DNA from: Alistipes sp. UBA940
GTDB taxonomy: Bacteria; Bacteroidota; Bacteroidia; Bacteroidales; Rikenellaceae
NCBI GenBank assembly: GCA_002293425.1
Contig: DBDE01000043.1
Coordinates: 26,116 to 90,115 of the forward strand
Direction of reading: 5' to 3'
Length of the DNA stretch: 64,000 bases
Shown: positions 53,865-61,804 of the stretch, in pieces
Layout: each line of letters starts with the position of its first letter
Numbering within the stretch: position 1 is the first letter of the stretch
Translations under genes and position numbers: made by a program
The notes under the pieces: generated by a model
What the model saw: the letters and a program-made list of their open reading frames with translations, nothing else
Told to the model about the DNA's origin: nothing
Databases searched by the model: none

Positions 53865-56831
53865 AATAACTACAAAAAGCTCAATAACATCACCGGTTGG
53901 ATTGTGTTTGTTGTCGCCTTAACAGTCTATCTGACCACCGCCGCTCCGGTTGCCGATTGGTGGGACTGTATGGAGTTCACCGCAACGTCGTATAAGTTAG
54001 AGATAGGCCATCCGCCCGGAGCACCGCTCTTTATGATGATGATGAGGGTGTTCACGATGTTTGCGTCGAGCCCCGAGACGGTGGGTTTTTGGGGCAACGT
54101 GATGTCGTGTGTGATGAGCGCGCTCACCATCCTGTTTATGTTTTGGACGATAAGTCGCCTGGCGCAAAAGTTGGGGGCGGACGGTTTGACGGCCCTTGCT
54201 TCGGCGTTGGTGGGTTCGCTGGCCTATGCTTTTACCGACACTTTCTGGTTTTCGGCGGTGGAGAGCGAGGTGTACGCCACTTCGAGTATGTTCACGGCGT
54301 TGGTGGTGTGGCTGATGATGCGCTGGGAGGAGGTGGCGGACGAGGAGGGGAATGAGCGGTGGCTGGTGCTCATCGCATACGTTATGGGGCTGTCGATCGG
54401 GGTGCATATCCTCAATTTGCTGACTGTTCCGGCGTTGGTTTTTGTTTACTATTTCCGCAAGGCGACGCGCATCACCTGGCAGGGCGTTGCTGGGGCCGTG
54501 GTTGCCGCGGGGGGAATATTGTTTGCCATCTATAAGGTGATTATGCCGCTCACGGTTTCGATGGGGGCGGGCATCGACCGGATTGCTGTTAACGATCTGG
54601 GTTGGCCGGTCAACAGCGGGATGGCACTGTGGTTGGCAATTTTGTTCACGGCAGTGTTTGCGGGCATTTTCGCGACCCGCCGCAGCGGCAAGAGGTTGTG
54701 GAACACCGTGTTGTTGTGTACGGCGGTGATATTGATCGGTTATAGCTCTTATGCCAGCGTGGTCATCCGGTCGAGCGTCAATCCGCCGATGAACAGCAAC
54801 CGTCCCGACAATCCTTATGCGTTGCAGGAGCTGATGGGACGCACTCAATATGGGCGTATTCCGATAGTTTACGGCCCGATGTTCGACAGTGAGATGGTCG
54901 ATATGGACTATGGCTATCGGTGGGAGATGGGCGAGGACGGCAAGTATCACCGGCGCCGATTTATTCGCGACTATGTCTATGGTTCGGGTGAGCAGGTGGC
55001 GTTTCCGCGCCTGTGGGACTTCAACGACGAGAATAACTATCGCGCCTGGCTGGGGCTCGACAAGGACGAAAGCCCAACTTACGGCGACAATCTGAGTTAC
55101 TTTTTCGGCCACCAGTTCAATTTTATGTTCTGGCGATATTTTATGTGGAACTTCGTCGGGCGGCAGGACGACGTGCAGGGTCGCGGCGACATAATCCACG
55201 GCAACTGGCTGAGCGGCATCAAACCCATCGACGCCCTCTACCTCGGTCCGCAGAGCGATTTGCCGAGCGAGATTGCGAACAACAAGGGACGGAACACCTT
55301 TTTCTTTCTTCCTTTCCTGCTCGGGATTTTGGGGCTCATCTACCAGCTGAGCAAGGACAAGCGGGGTTTCACCGTCGTGATGTGGCTGTTCGTGATGATG
55401 GGTGTGGCGCTGGTGGTATACTTCAACGTTCTGCCAACGGCCGTCCGCGAAAGGGACTATATCTATGCCGGAGCTTTCTACGCCTTCTCCATCTGGATAG
55501 GACTGGGGGTGACGTGGGTGAAAGAGATAATTACGAATAGACTACGCGCGCGGGAATTTTCAACTCTTATCGCAACGGTTGTGTGTCTATCCGTTCCGCT
55601 GGTTTTGCTCTCCGAGGGTTGGGACGACCACGACCGCTCGGGGCGCAGGATAGGGCACGACTTCGGGTACAACTTCCTCGTCTCCACTCTGCCCGACGCC
55701 ATTATTATGAACTTCGGCGACAACGACACGTTCCCGTTGTGGTACAATCAGGAGGTTGAAGATGTGCGCCCCGACGTGCGGATAATGAATATGAGTTACG
55801 CCGGCGCCAATTGGTACATCGAGCAGATGCGCCACGCCTATAACAACTCCGAACCCGTTCCGATGTCGATCTCGATGGATGCTTATGCCGACAACGACTT
55901 GACCTATGTCGAGCCGCTGGTAGATTACGCTTTGGATGTTCGCACGGTTGTCGATTTTGTCTCCGACCGCCACACCGACACCCGTTGGCAGTTGGAGAGC
56001 GGTGGCTGGATCGACTATATCCCTTCGGACGACATCACCATTCCGGTCGATAAGCAGAACGCCATCGACGCGGGCATCGTTCGTGCTGAGGATGCCCACC
56101 TGATGGTCGATTCGATTCGGTTCACCATTCCGACCACCACGGTGCGCAAGGACCAGCTGTTGGTGCTCGACGTATTGGCAAATTTCGATTGGAGCCGCCC
56201 GATATACACCACCGCACCCCAGATATTCACCGACCTGGGTTTGGGCGAGTGGTTGCAGGCCGACGGTTGGGCTTATCGGTTGGTGCCGATCCGCACGCCT
56301 GCCAAAGCCGAAACGGGCGAATATGGCCGCATCGACACCGAGCTGACTTACGATTTGTTGATGAACCGCTATAAATATGGCAATGCCAGCAACCCGCGGG
56401 TTTATGTCGATTACACTTCGTTGGTCAATTTGCGATGGGTTCAGGCGCGAGAGACTTTTGTGAGGCTGGCCAACGAGTTGCTGGAGCAGGGCGATGTGGA
56501 GCGTGCGGTGGAGGTGCTTGATAGGTGTCTTACGGAGTATCCGCCCTCGAAGTTCGATTACGATTTTTGGCCGACCTATTCCATCATCGAGGCCTATTAT
56601 GGGGCTGGTGCGATGGAGCGGGGCGATGTTTTGTTGGAGGATTATGCCAATGTTTTGCAGGAGTATATCAAGTATTATGGTCGGTTCGGTGGGTCGAAGT
56701 TTAGGAGTGTGGAGACGGTTTGGATGGATTATGTGAAGTACCTTGGTGCGCTGGAGACGGTGGCCGAGTTTTATGGCCGCACCGCCCAGAAGACCCCCAT
56801 CACTGACTATCTCGACGGGCTGGTGGAGTGA
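53862..56831 (+). CDS. DUF2723 membrane protein (GT-C, PMT-like glycosyltransferase)
   Basis: A 989-residue protein with about a dozen N-terminal helices and a large C-terminal soluble part with TPR-like helices (LANELLEQGDVERAVEVLDRCL). The DUF2723 hallmark VADWWDCMEFTATSYKLEIGHPPGAPL is at residues 30-55, carrying the acidic residues expected of a lipid-linked-sugar transferase. Probably a protein O-glycosyltransferase of the Bacteroidota general glycosylation system. It is monocistronic and followed by AT-rich repeats. Confidence 0.88.
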   Translation: MNNYKKLNNITGWIVFVVALTVYLTTAAPVADWWDCMEFTATSYKLEIGHPPGAPLFMMMMRVFTMFASSPETVGFWGNVMSCVMSALTILFMFWTISRLAQKLGADGLTALASALVGSLAYAFTDTFWFSAVESEVYATSSMFTALVVWLMMRWEEVADEEGNERWLVLIAYVMGLSIGVHILNLLTVPALVFVYYFRKATRITWQGVAGAVVAAGGILFAIYKVIMPLTVSMGAGIDRIAVNDLGWPVNSGMALWLAILFTAVFAGIFATRRSGKRLWNTVLLCTAVILIGYSSYASVVIRSSVNPPMNSNRPDNPYALQELMGRTQYGRIPIVYGPMFDSEMVDMDYGYRWEMGEDGKYHRRRFIRDYVYGSGEQVAFPRLWDFNDENNYRAWLGLDKDESPTYGDNLSYFFGHQFNFMFWRYFMWNFVGRQDDVQGRGDIIHGNWLSGIKPIDALYLGPQSDLPSEIANNKGRNTFFFLPFLLGILGLIYQLSKDKRGFTVVMWLFVMMGVALVVYFNVLPTAVRERDYIYAGAFYAFSIWIGLGVTWVKEIITNRLRAREFSTLIATVVCLSVPLVLLSEGWDDHDRSGRRIGHDFGYNFLVSTLPDAIIMNFGDNDTFPLWYNQEVEDVRPDVRIMNMSYAGANWYIEQMRHAYNNSEPVPMSISMDAYADNDLTYVEPLVDYALDVRTVVDFVSDRHTDTRWQLESGGWIDYIPSDDITIPVDKQNAIDAGIVRAEDAHLMVDSIRFTIPTTTVRKDQLLVLDVLANFDWSRPIYTTAPQIFTDLGLGEWLQADGWAYRLVPIRTPAKAETGEYGRIDTELTYDLLMNRYKYGNASNPRVYVDYTSLVNLRWVQARETFVRLANELLEQGDVERAVEVLDRCLTEYPPSKFDYDFWPTYSIIEAYYGAGAMERGDVLLEDYANVLQEYIKYYGRFGGSKFRSVETVWMDYVKYLGALETVAEFYGRTAQKTPITDYLDGLVE

Positions 56832-56891
56832 AAAGTGATTTTTTGTTCCGCGTAGCGACGCGAACCACGCTCACGATGCCGAGGTGAGGAT

Positions 56892-56927
56892 GACAATTTT
56901 CCATTTTCAATTTTCAATTGTCAATTT
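56892..56927. repeat. ATTTTCA-type intergenic repeat
   Basis: Tandem-like ATTTTC/CAATTTTC units matching 14575-14606. Located between the DUF2723 gene and tRNA-Leu; no gene is present in 56832-56955. Confidence 0.5.
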
Positions 56928-56955
56928 ATTTTGTACCTTTGCGTCTCGGTTTTTT

Positions 56956-57039
56956 GCCCAGGTGGTGGAATTGGTAGACACGCCACTTTGAGGGGGTGGT
57001 GCCGGTTACGGTGTGTGAGTTCGAATCTCGTCCTGGGCA
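56956..57039 (+). tRNA. tRNA-Leu (anticodon GAG)
   Basis: An 84-nt class II tRNA: acceptor GCCCAGG/CCTGGGC, anticodon stem CCACT/GGTGG around loop TTGAGGG (GAG), long variable arm and T loop TTCGAAT. A -7 box TACCTTTG lies upstream (56934-56941). CCA is not encoded. Confidence 0.95.
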
Positions 57040-57049
57040 CAAAGCAACG

Positions 57050-57074
57050 AAAGGGGAACAGCGGGTTCCCCTTT
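57050..57074. terminator. Hairpin after tRNA-Leu, probable terminator
   Basis: AAAGGGGAAC-agcgg-GTTCCCCTTT, a 10-bp perfect stem. The U-run is weak on the right. It lies between the tRNA and the convergent acetyltransferase gene. Confidence 0.6.
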
Positions 57075-57091
57075 CCTCGTTATGATTATCG

Positions 57092-57934
57092 TCATAATCG
57101 TTTTATCATTTCGAACTGTTTGCCTGCGAGCGGAATACTTAGGGCTTGCAGGAAACCGGCCAAAGTCTCATCTCGGCCAATTTCGGTGTTGATGCACTTT
57201 ATGCCGGAAGCACGGTTTTGCCGCAACATTTCTCCGAGCAACGCCGAGCCGATGCCCTGTCGCCGATGGCTTTCCGCAACTGCTATCTGGGTGATGTCGC
57301 CCGCCGCAGGTTCGAAGATCACATAGCCGACGAGCCGGTCGCCGTCGAATGCGCCGAGGGTGATGAAATCCTTGGGAGCGCGTTCGATGGCCTCGAAACT
57401 GTTCTGCCACGACGGAGTGAAGTCCCAAAATTTTTCCGCAATCCCCCGTATTTCCGCAAGTGCGACACTCGCAACTCTCATCCCGACGCTCGGAATGGCC
57501 GAGGGCTGCCCCCTGAAGTAGTTGAACTCGCGGCTAACTTCAAAGCCCAGCCGCCGATAGACCGACACCGCCGCCGTGTTGTGCTGCAACACCTCCAACA
57601 GATATTGCGCGACCCCCGCCGCCCGCAGATGCGGAAGCGAAGCCTCGAATATCTGCGTGGCGAACCCCTTGCCCCGATGCTCCGGCAGTGTCCCTGTTCC
57701 GGTGTCGTAAGCAGTCGGCACACCGTCGAAAGTCCCGATACCATTCAAAGTGAACCCCGCAATCCGCCCGCCGGAATCGAAAGCCGCAAACGAAAGCGCG
57801 GGATCGAAACCACGCCGCCGAAGCATTGTCCGCAACTCTTTGGGCGAAATTTGAACCTCGTAAGTGGCAAACGCCGCCCCGAAAGCCTCCGCAAGTACAT
57901 CGAACTCGACCCCCGAAAGTGATTTGATCTCCAT
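57092..57934 (-). CDS. Tandem GNAT N-acetyltransferase
   Basis: About 280 residues with two GNAT domains. The first has the acetyl-CoA loop EHRGKGFATQIFEASLPHL and the second SHRRQGIGSALLGEMLRQN. The substrate is unknown; the double-domain plan is seen in aminoglycoside- and mycothiol-type enzymes, but nothing here supports either. The start MEIKSLSG (57934) is preferred over one three codons earlier. Confidence 0.85.
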   Translation of the reverse strand: MEIKSLSGVEFDVLAEAFGAAFATYEVQISPKELRTMLRRRGFDPALSFAAFDSGGRIAGFTLNGIGTFDGVPTAYDTGTGTLPEHRGKGFATQIFEASLPHLRAAGVAQYLLEVLQHNTAAVSVYRRLGFEVSREFNYFRGQPSAIPSVGMRVASVALAEIRGIAEKFWDFTPSWQNSFEAIERAPKDFITLGAFDGDRLVGYVIFEPAAGDITQIAVAESHRRQGIGSALLGEMLRQNRASGIKCINTEIGRDETLAGFLQALSIPLAGKQFEMIKRL

Positions 57935-58034
57935 AACAAACACAAAGTTATTTAACTTTTTGAAAGTCTGAAATTTTATCTATTTTTACAACTCGATCTC
58001 GCAGGATTAACGGGAGGTCTGCCGAGGTGGAAAA

Positions 58035-58067
58035 ATCTTCGCCTCGCTTAATGAGGCAGGAAAAGAT
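58035..58067 (+). other. Hairpin in the leader of the DUF3795 gene
   Basis: ATCTT-c-GCCTC-gcttaat-GAGGC-aggaa-AAGAT, a bulged stem 26 bp before the ATG. It does not match a riboswitch class I know. The 150-bp leader holds no gene. Confidence 0.3.
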
Positions 58068-58093
58068 GAGTTAAGGCAAAAATATAACCTGAA

Positions 58094-58540
58094 ATGACAA
58101 CACAAGAAAAAATAGCATCGACGGCGCCGTGCGGGCTCGATTGCTTCAATTGCGCATCGCACACAGCGAACATCACGCCCGAATATCGCGCACGGGTGGC
58201 CGAACTATTCGGCGTTGCGCCCGAGGATACGGGTTGCAACGGCGGTTGCCGCGCCGTGAAGGGACATTGTCTGTGGACTAACGGTTTGTGTGCCACTTAC
58301 GCCTGCGCGGAATCGAAGGGCGTGGAGTATTGCTTCGAGTGCGACGAGTTTCCGTGTCGCCGATTGGCACCCTCGATCGACAGTGCGGTGCAGAACTATC
58401 CCCACAACTATAAACTTTTCAACCTGTGCCGGATGAAGGCCGTCGGGGTGGAGAATTGGATCGAGAACGACGCTGATTGGGTGCGCGAGATGTACTCCAA
58501 AGGCAGGTTCGTGGTGGGCGATAGTCCGGTAAAAAAATGA
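58094..58540 (+). CDS. DUF3795 cysteine-rich protein
   Basis: A 148-residue protein with many cysteines: PCGLDCFNCASH, GCNGGCRAVKGHCLW, CATYACAESKGVEYCFECDEFPC. The pattern is that of DUF3795, probably metal-binding, of unknown function. It is first in a rightward run of small accessory genes and overlaps the next by 4 bp. Confidence 0.85.
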   Translation: MTTQEKIASTAPCGLDCFNCASHTANITPEYRARVAELFGVAPEDTGCNGGCRAVKGHCLWTNGLCATYACAESKGVEYCFECDEFPCRRLAPSIDSAVQNYPHNYKLFNLCRMKAVGVENWIENDADWVREMYSKGRFVVGDSPVKK

Positions 58541-59022
58541 GACCGACGCTTTATGTCTTCTCCGGTTTGCCGGGGTCGGGAAAATCGGCGTTGGCGCGGT
58601 TGCTGGCGACGGAGCGCGGGGCGGCGTGGTTGCGCATCGACACTATCGAACAGGGATTGAGGGATTTGTGTGGGTTCGAGCCGCAGGGCGAGGGGTACAG
58701 GTTGGCTTATCGCATTGCGGCGGACAATTTGCGGGCGGGTCTGAGCGTTGTTGCCGATTCGTGCAATCCGATCGAGTTGACGCGGCGTGAGTGGGAGGCG
58801 GTAGCGGCCGAAAACGGTGCGATGGCGGTGAATATCGAGGTTGTGTGTTCCGACCGTGAGGAGCATAGGCGGCGGATTGAGGCGCGCGGTTGGCCTGCGT
58901 GGAGCGAGGTCGAAAACCGCGAATATCACCCGTGGAGCCGCGAGCACATCACCATCGACACGGCGGGCCGGACCGCCCGACAGAGTTTTGAAGAGTTAAA
59001 CCGAAAAATAGAACAGTTATGA
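58537..59022 (+). CDS. P-loop kinase-like ATPase (AAA_33 / zeta-toxin-like fold)
   Basis: A 161-residue protein with Walker A FSGLPGSGKSALARLL, LRIDTIEQGLRD and VVADSCNP in the positions of small-molecule kinases. Substrate unknown. It overlaps its neighbours on both sides by 4 bp. No antitoxin-like gene is next to it, which argues against a zeta toxin. Confidence 0.82.
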   Translation: MRPTLYVFSGLPGSGKSALARLLATERGAAWLRIDTIEQGLRDLCGFEPQGEGYRLAYRIAADNLRAGLSVVADSCNPIELTRREWEAVAAENGAMAVNIEVVCSDREEHRRRIEARGWPAWSEVENREYHPWSREHITIDTAGRTARQSFEELNRKIEQL

Positions 59023-59417
59023 AATTCAACAACGTAAGATTATTGGTGCGGGACTATCGGAAGTGTTTCGATTTCTACGCCCAGAAGCTTGGTTTGGAGC
59101 CGCTGTGGGACATCGAGGAGTGTTACGGCGCGTTCAAGGTGGCCGACGGGATCGAGGGGTTGTCCATCTTTTTGAGCGATTATATGGCCCCGGTGGTCGG
59201 GAATGCTGATGCGCAACAGCCTGTCAGGGGTCGCGATAAGTCGATGGTTTGTTTCGAGGTACCCGACGTGGACGACACCTATCGGACGCTTCGTTCTAAG
59301 GGGGTTGTTTTTGTGAACGAGCCTGTCGATATGCCCGGTTGGGGAATGCGCGTCGTCCATCTGCGTGACCCGGAAGAGAACCTGATCGAGTTGTATACCC
59401 CACTGCAAGCCAATTAG
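59019..59417 (+). CDS. VOC-family (glyoxalase/bleomycin-resistance-like) protein
   Basis: A 132-residue protein with the paired beta-alpha-beta-beta-beta modules: VRLLVRDYRKCFDFYAQKLGLEPLWD and FEVPDVDDTYRTLRSKGVVFVNEPVDMPGWGMRVVHLRDPEENLIELYTP. The function could be a metal-dependent lyase, dioxygenase or drug-binding protein. Confidence 0.87.
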   Translation: MKFNNVRLLVRDYRKCFDFYAQKLGLEPLWDIEECYGAFKVADGIEGLSIFLSDYMAPVVGNADAQQPVRGRDKSMVCFEVPDVDDTYRTLRSKGVVFVNEPVDMPGWGMRVVHLRDPEENLIELYTPLQAN

Positions 59418-59419
59418 AA

Positions 59420-59839
59420 ATGAAACAGTTGACAGAATCACTCGAAAAATTGATCGACAAACAAAGCGTTAGCTTTATAAGCTCTGTCGATGAAAATGGC
59501 TTTCCGAACACAAAGGCGATGTTGGCTCCCGTCGAGCGGGAAGGTATCAAAACGTTTTATTGGCATACCAACAGTCCGTCGATGAGAGTAAAGCAATACC
59601 GAGCTAATCCGAAGGCTTGCATCTATTTTTGCGACGAGTTGTCTTTTCGCGGAGTTATGCTTAAAGGAACGATGGAGGTCGTCGATGACCCTGCCGTTAG
59701 AAAAGAGATTTGGAAAGAGGAGTTTTCCATCTACTATGAGGGCGGAATGGATGGCGGTGATTTCATAGTTTTGAAATTTACGGCAGAAACGGGAAGATTG
59801 TACGGTAATTACCATTCGGAAGATTTCGCGATCAAATAA
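59420..59839 (+). CDS. Pyridoxamine 5'-phosphate oxidase-family flavoprotein
   Basis: A 139-residue FMN-binding split-barrel protein (VSFISSVDENGFPNTKAMLAP, TFYWHTNSPSMRVKQYRANPKACIYF). It resembles general-stress-protein-26-type members. Lower GC than its neighbours by eye, perhaps recent acquisition. Confidence 0.83.
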   Translation: MKQLTESLEKLIDKQSVSFISSVDENGFPNTKAMLAPVEREGIKTFYWHTNSPSMRVKQYRANPKACIYFCDELSFRGVMLKGTMEVVDDPAVRKEIWKEEFSIYYEGGMDGGDFIVLKFTAETGRLYGNYHSEDFAIK

Positions 59840-59881
59840 ATATGCTGAACAGATTAATAACTGAATAAAAAACAACAACTA

Positions 59882-60160
59882 ATGGAAACCACACACATTT
59901 GTCAAAGCTGCGGGATGAATATGCGCACCGCAGAGGATTTAGGGACTGATGCCGACGGCACCCAGAACCACGATTATTGCCACTATTGCTATCAGAACGG
60001 CGCCTTCACGCGCGACGTGACGATCGACGAGATGGTGGAAATGAACTTGCAATTCCTCGACCACTGGAATGCCGAGACGGGCAACAATTTCACTGCCGAC
60101 GAGGCGCGCCCGATCCTTCGCGAATTCCTGTCAACGCTGAAAAGATGGCGGGAAGAATGA
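59882..60160 (+). CDS. Zinc-ribbon domain protein
   Basis: A 92-residue protein with the ribbon CQSCGMNMRTAEDLGTDADG followed by DYCHYCYQNGAF, the pattern of the 'putative zinc ribbon' family. It is the last gene of the accessory run. The gap to 60281 contains five ACTCGTC-type heptamers in tandem (60222-60256) and no gene. Confidence 0.83.
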   Translation: METTHICQSCGMNMRTAEDLGTDADGTQNHDYCHYCYQNGAFTRDVTIDEMVEMNLQFLDHWNAETGNNFTADEARPILREFLSTLKRWREE

Positions 60161-60281
60161 CCACGGCGGGGTGGTAGCTTCTGCGTTAGCTTGTTCCGCG
60201 TATCTTGGGCGCCGCGTAGCCACTCGTCTCTCGTCTCTCGTCACTCGTCACTCGTAATTGTTTTGTTTGGTCCATTGCTCT

Positions 60282-60476
60282 TTACGCAGGGCGAATGCAC
60301 CGGACGGAGAAACGAGCGGTCTTAGTGGTATTGCTGGCTGGGATGACTTGCGTGCTTGTGAAGGTCAGGTCGTAGGCGTAGGAGGTATTGGATGGCTCCC
60401 GAGTAGCAGACCAGTAATAACCGGCCGAGCTCTGAAGGGCGCCGCTGCCAAAGCGGCCTGAAGCTGAGAAGATCAT
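60282..60476 (-). CDS. Orphan C-terminal FISUMP-type cassette B behind miaB
   Basis: A 64-codon frame (MIFSASGRFGSG...AGYYWSATREPSNTSYAYD... to RFSVRCIRPA) that is just the end of a FISUMP/C-type-lectin-like domain. Its ATG overlaps the miaB stop (ATGA), which would allow coupled translation, but it has no signal peptide and no upstream domain. Positions 60293-60472 align with cassette A (1-177): framework codons are identical at base level while about a dozen codons differ and one codon is gained. Probably a donor cassette or variable-repeat copy; a plain fragment is possible. Confidence 0.65.
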   Translation of the reverse strand: MIFSASGRFGSGALQSSAGYYWSATREPSNTSYAYDLTFTSTQVIPASNTTKTARFSVRCIRPA

Positions 60477-61786
60477 ATCACCTCGCCTTGCAGCGTAGCG
60501 GAAGAGCAACCGGTGACGCGGACTCGCAGATAATCGCCCGCGCGATGCTCCGCGCCATCCGCCCCAAAACGCCCGACCACGACAACCTTATTCTGCGACG
60601 TACGCCCAAAAACCCGCTCCGACGACCTCTTCGACACCCCCTCAACCAAAATCTCGAACTCACGCCCCACATCGCGCCGATTCGAAGCCAACGACAACTC
60701 ATTCTGCAACCCAATGATCTCGGCCAACCGAGCCGTCTTCACCGCCTCCGCAACATCGTCCGCCATAGTCCGCGCCGCAACAGTGTCCGGCCGCTCGGAG
60801 TACTTAAACATATAAGCAAACTCATACCCAACCTCCCGCATCAACGACAACGTGGCCGCGTGATCCTCAGCCGTCTCGCCGCAAAATCCGGCAATCACAT
60901 CGGTCGAAATAGCGCAATCGGGCATCACCCGCCGAATAGCCGCAATACGGTCGAGATACCACTCGCGCGTATATTTCCGGTTCATCAGCTCCAACATACG
61001 CGTGCTGCCGCTCTGCGCCGGAAGGTGAATGGCACGGCAAATATTGGGCGTGGCGGCCATCACCTCCAACAGCCTGTCGGTCAAATCCTTGGGGTGCGAC
61101 GTGGCAAACCGAACACGCAAAAGTGGACTCACCGCCGCCACCCGCCGCAAAAGTTCGGGAAAGTCGACCTGTTCAAAAGTGTATGAATTGACATTCTGTC
61201 CCAGCAACGTCACCTCGCGGTAACCGGCCGCAAACAGCTCGCCCACCTCGCGCAAAATGGTCTGCGGATCGCGACTCCGCTCCCGTCCGCGCGTGTAGGG
61301 CACCACGCAATAAGAGCAAAAATTGTTGCACCCGCGCATAATCGACACAAACGCACTCACACCCCGTTCATCGAGCCTGACAGGCGAAATCTCGGCATAG
61401 GTCTCCTCCTTGCTCAGCTCGGTGTTCACCCCGCCGCCCTGCGCAAGCAATTCCGGCAACGAGCGATAACCGTCGGGGCCCACAACCAGGTCGACCGCCG
61501 GACGCTCAGTCAGGATCTGCTCCCTCAACCGCTCGGCCATACAGCCCAAAATACCCAGCACGGTGCCCTGACGACGCTTTTTCAGCGCGCCCAACTCATC
61601 CAGCCGATGCCACACCCGCTCCTCGGCATTGTCGCGAATGGAGCAGGTGTTGAGCAAAACCACGTCGGCATCGCGCACATCCGAAGCGCGCTCGAAGCCC
61701 CCCGTGCCGCACAAAATCGCCATCACGGTCTCGCTGTCGACCACGTTCATCTGGCACCCGTATGTCTCGATCCAAACTCGTTTCAT
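60473..61786 (-). CDS. miaB: tRNA (N6-isopentenyl adenosine(37)-C2)-methylthiotransferase
   Basis: Radical SAM enzyme that adds the methylthio group to i6A37. The N-terminal UPF0004 domain supplies three Cys (TYGCQMNVVDSE, NTCSIRDNA, LGCMAE), the radical SAM cluster is CNNFCSYCVVPYTRGRE, and the TRAM domain is at the C-terminus. The length of 437 residues is normal. Its stop codon is overlapped by orphan cassette B. Confidence 0.95.
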   Translation of the reverse strand: MKRVWIETYGCQMNVVDSETVMAILCGTGGFERASDVRDADVVLLNTCSIRDNAEERVWHRLDELGALKKRRQGTVLGILGCMAERLREQILTERPAVDLVVGPDGYRSLPELLAQGGGVNTELSKEETYAEISPVRLDERGVSAFVSIMRGCNNFCSYCVVPYTRGRERSRDPQTILREVGELFAAGYREVTLLGQNVNSYTFEQVDFPELLRRVAAVSPLLRVRFATSHPKDLTDRLLEVMAATPNICRAIHLPAQSGSTRMLELMNRKYTREWYLDRIAAIRRVMPDCAISTDVIAGFCGETAEDHAATLSLMREVGYEFAYMFKYSERPDTVAARTMADDVAEAVKTARLAEIIGLQNELSLASNRRDVGREFEILVEGVSKRSSERVFGRTSQNKVVVVGRFGADGAEHRAGDYLRVRVTGCSSATLQGEVI

Positions 61787-61804
61787 TTCCGAACTCGAAT
61801 AACC

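Noticed and set aside
57943..58093. Leader of the DUF3795 gene as a riboswitch
   Set aside because: Only one bulged hairpin is visible and no conserved core of a known class was recognised.
58537..59022. P-loop protein as a zeta toxin of a toxin-antitoxin pair
   Set aside because: No small antitoxin gene precedes it; neighbours are unrelated small enzymes with overlapping starts.
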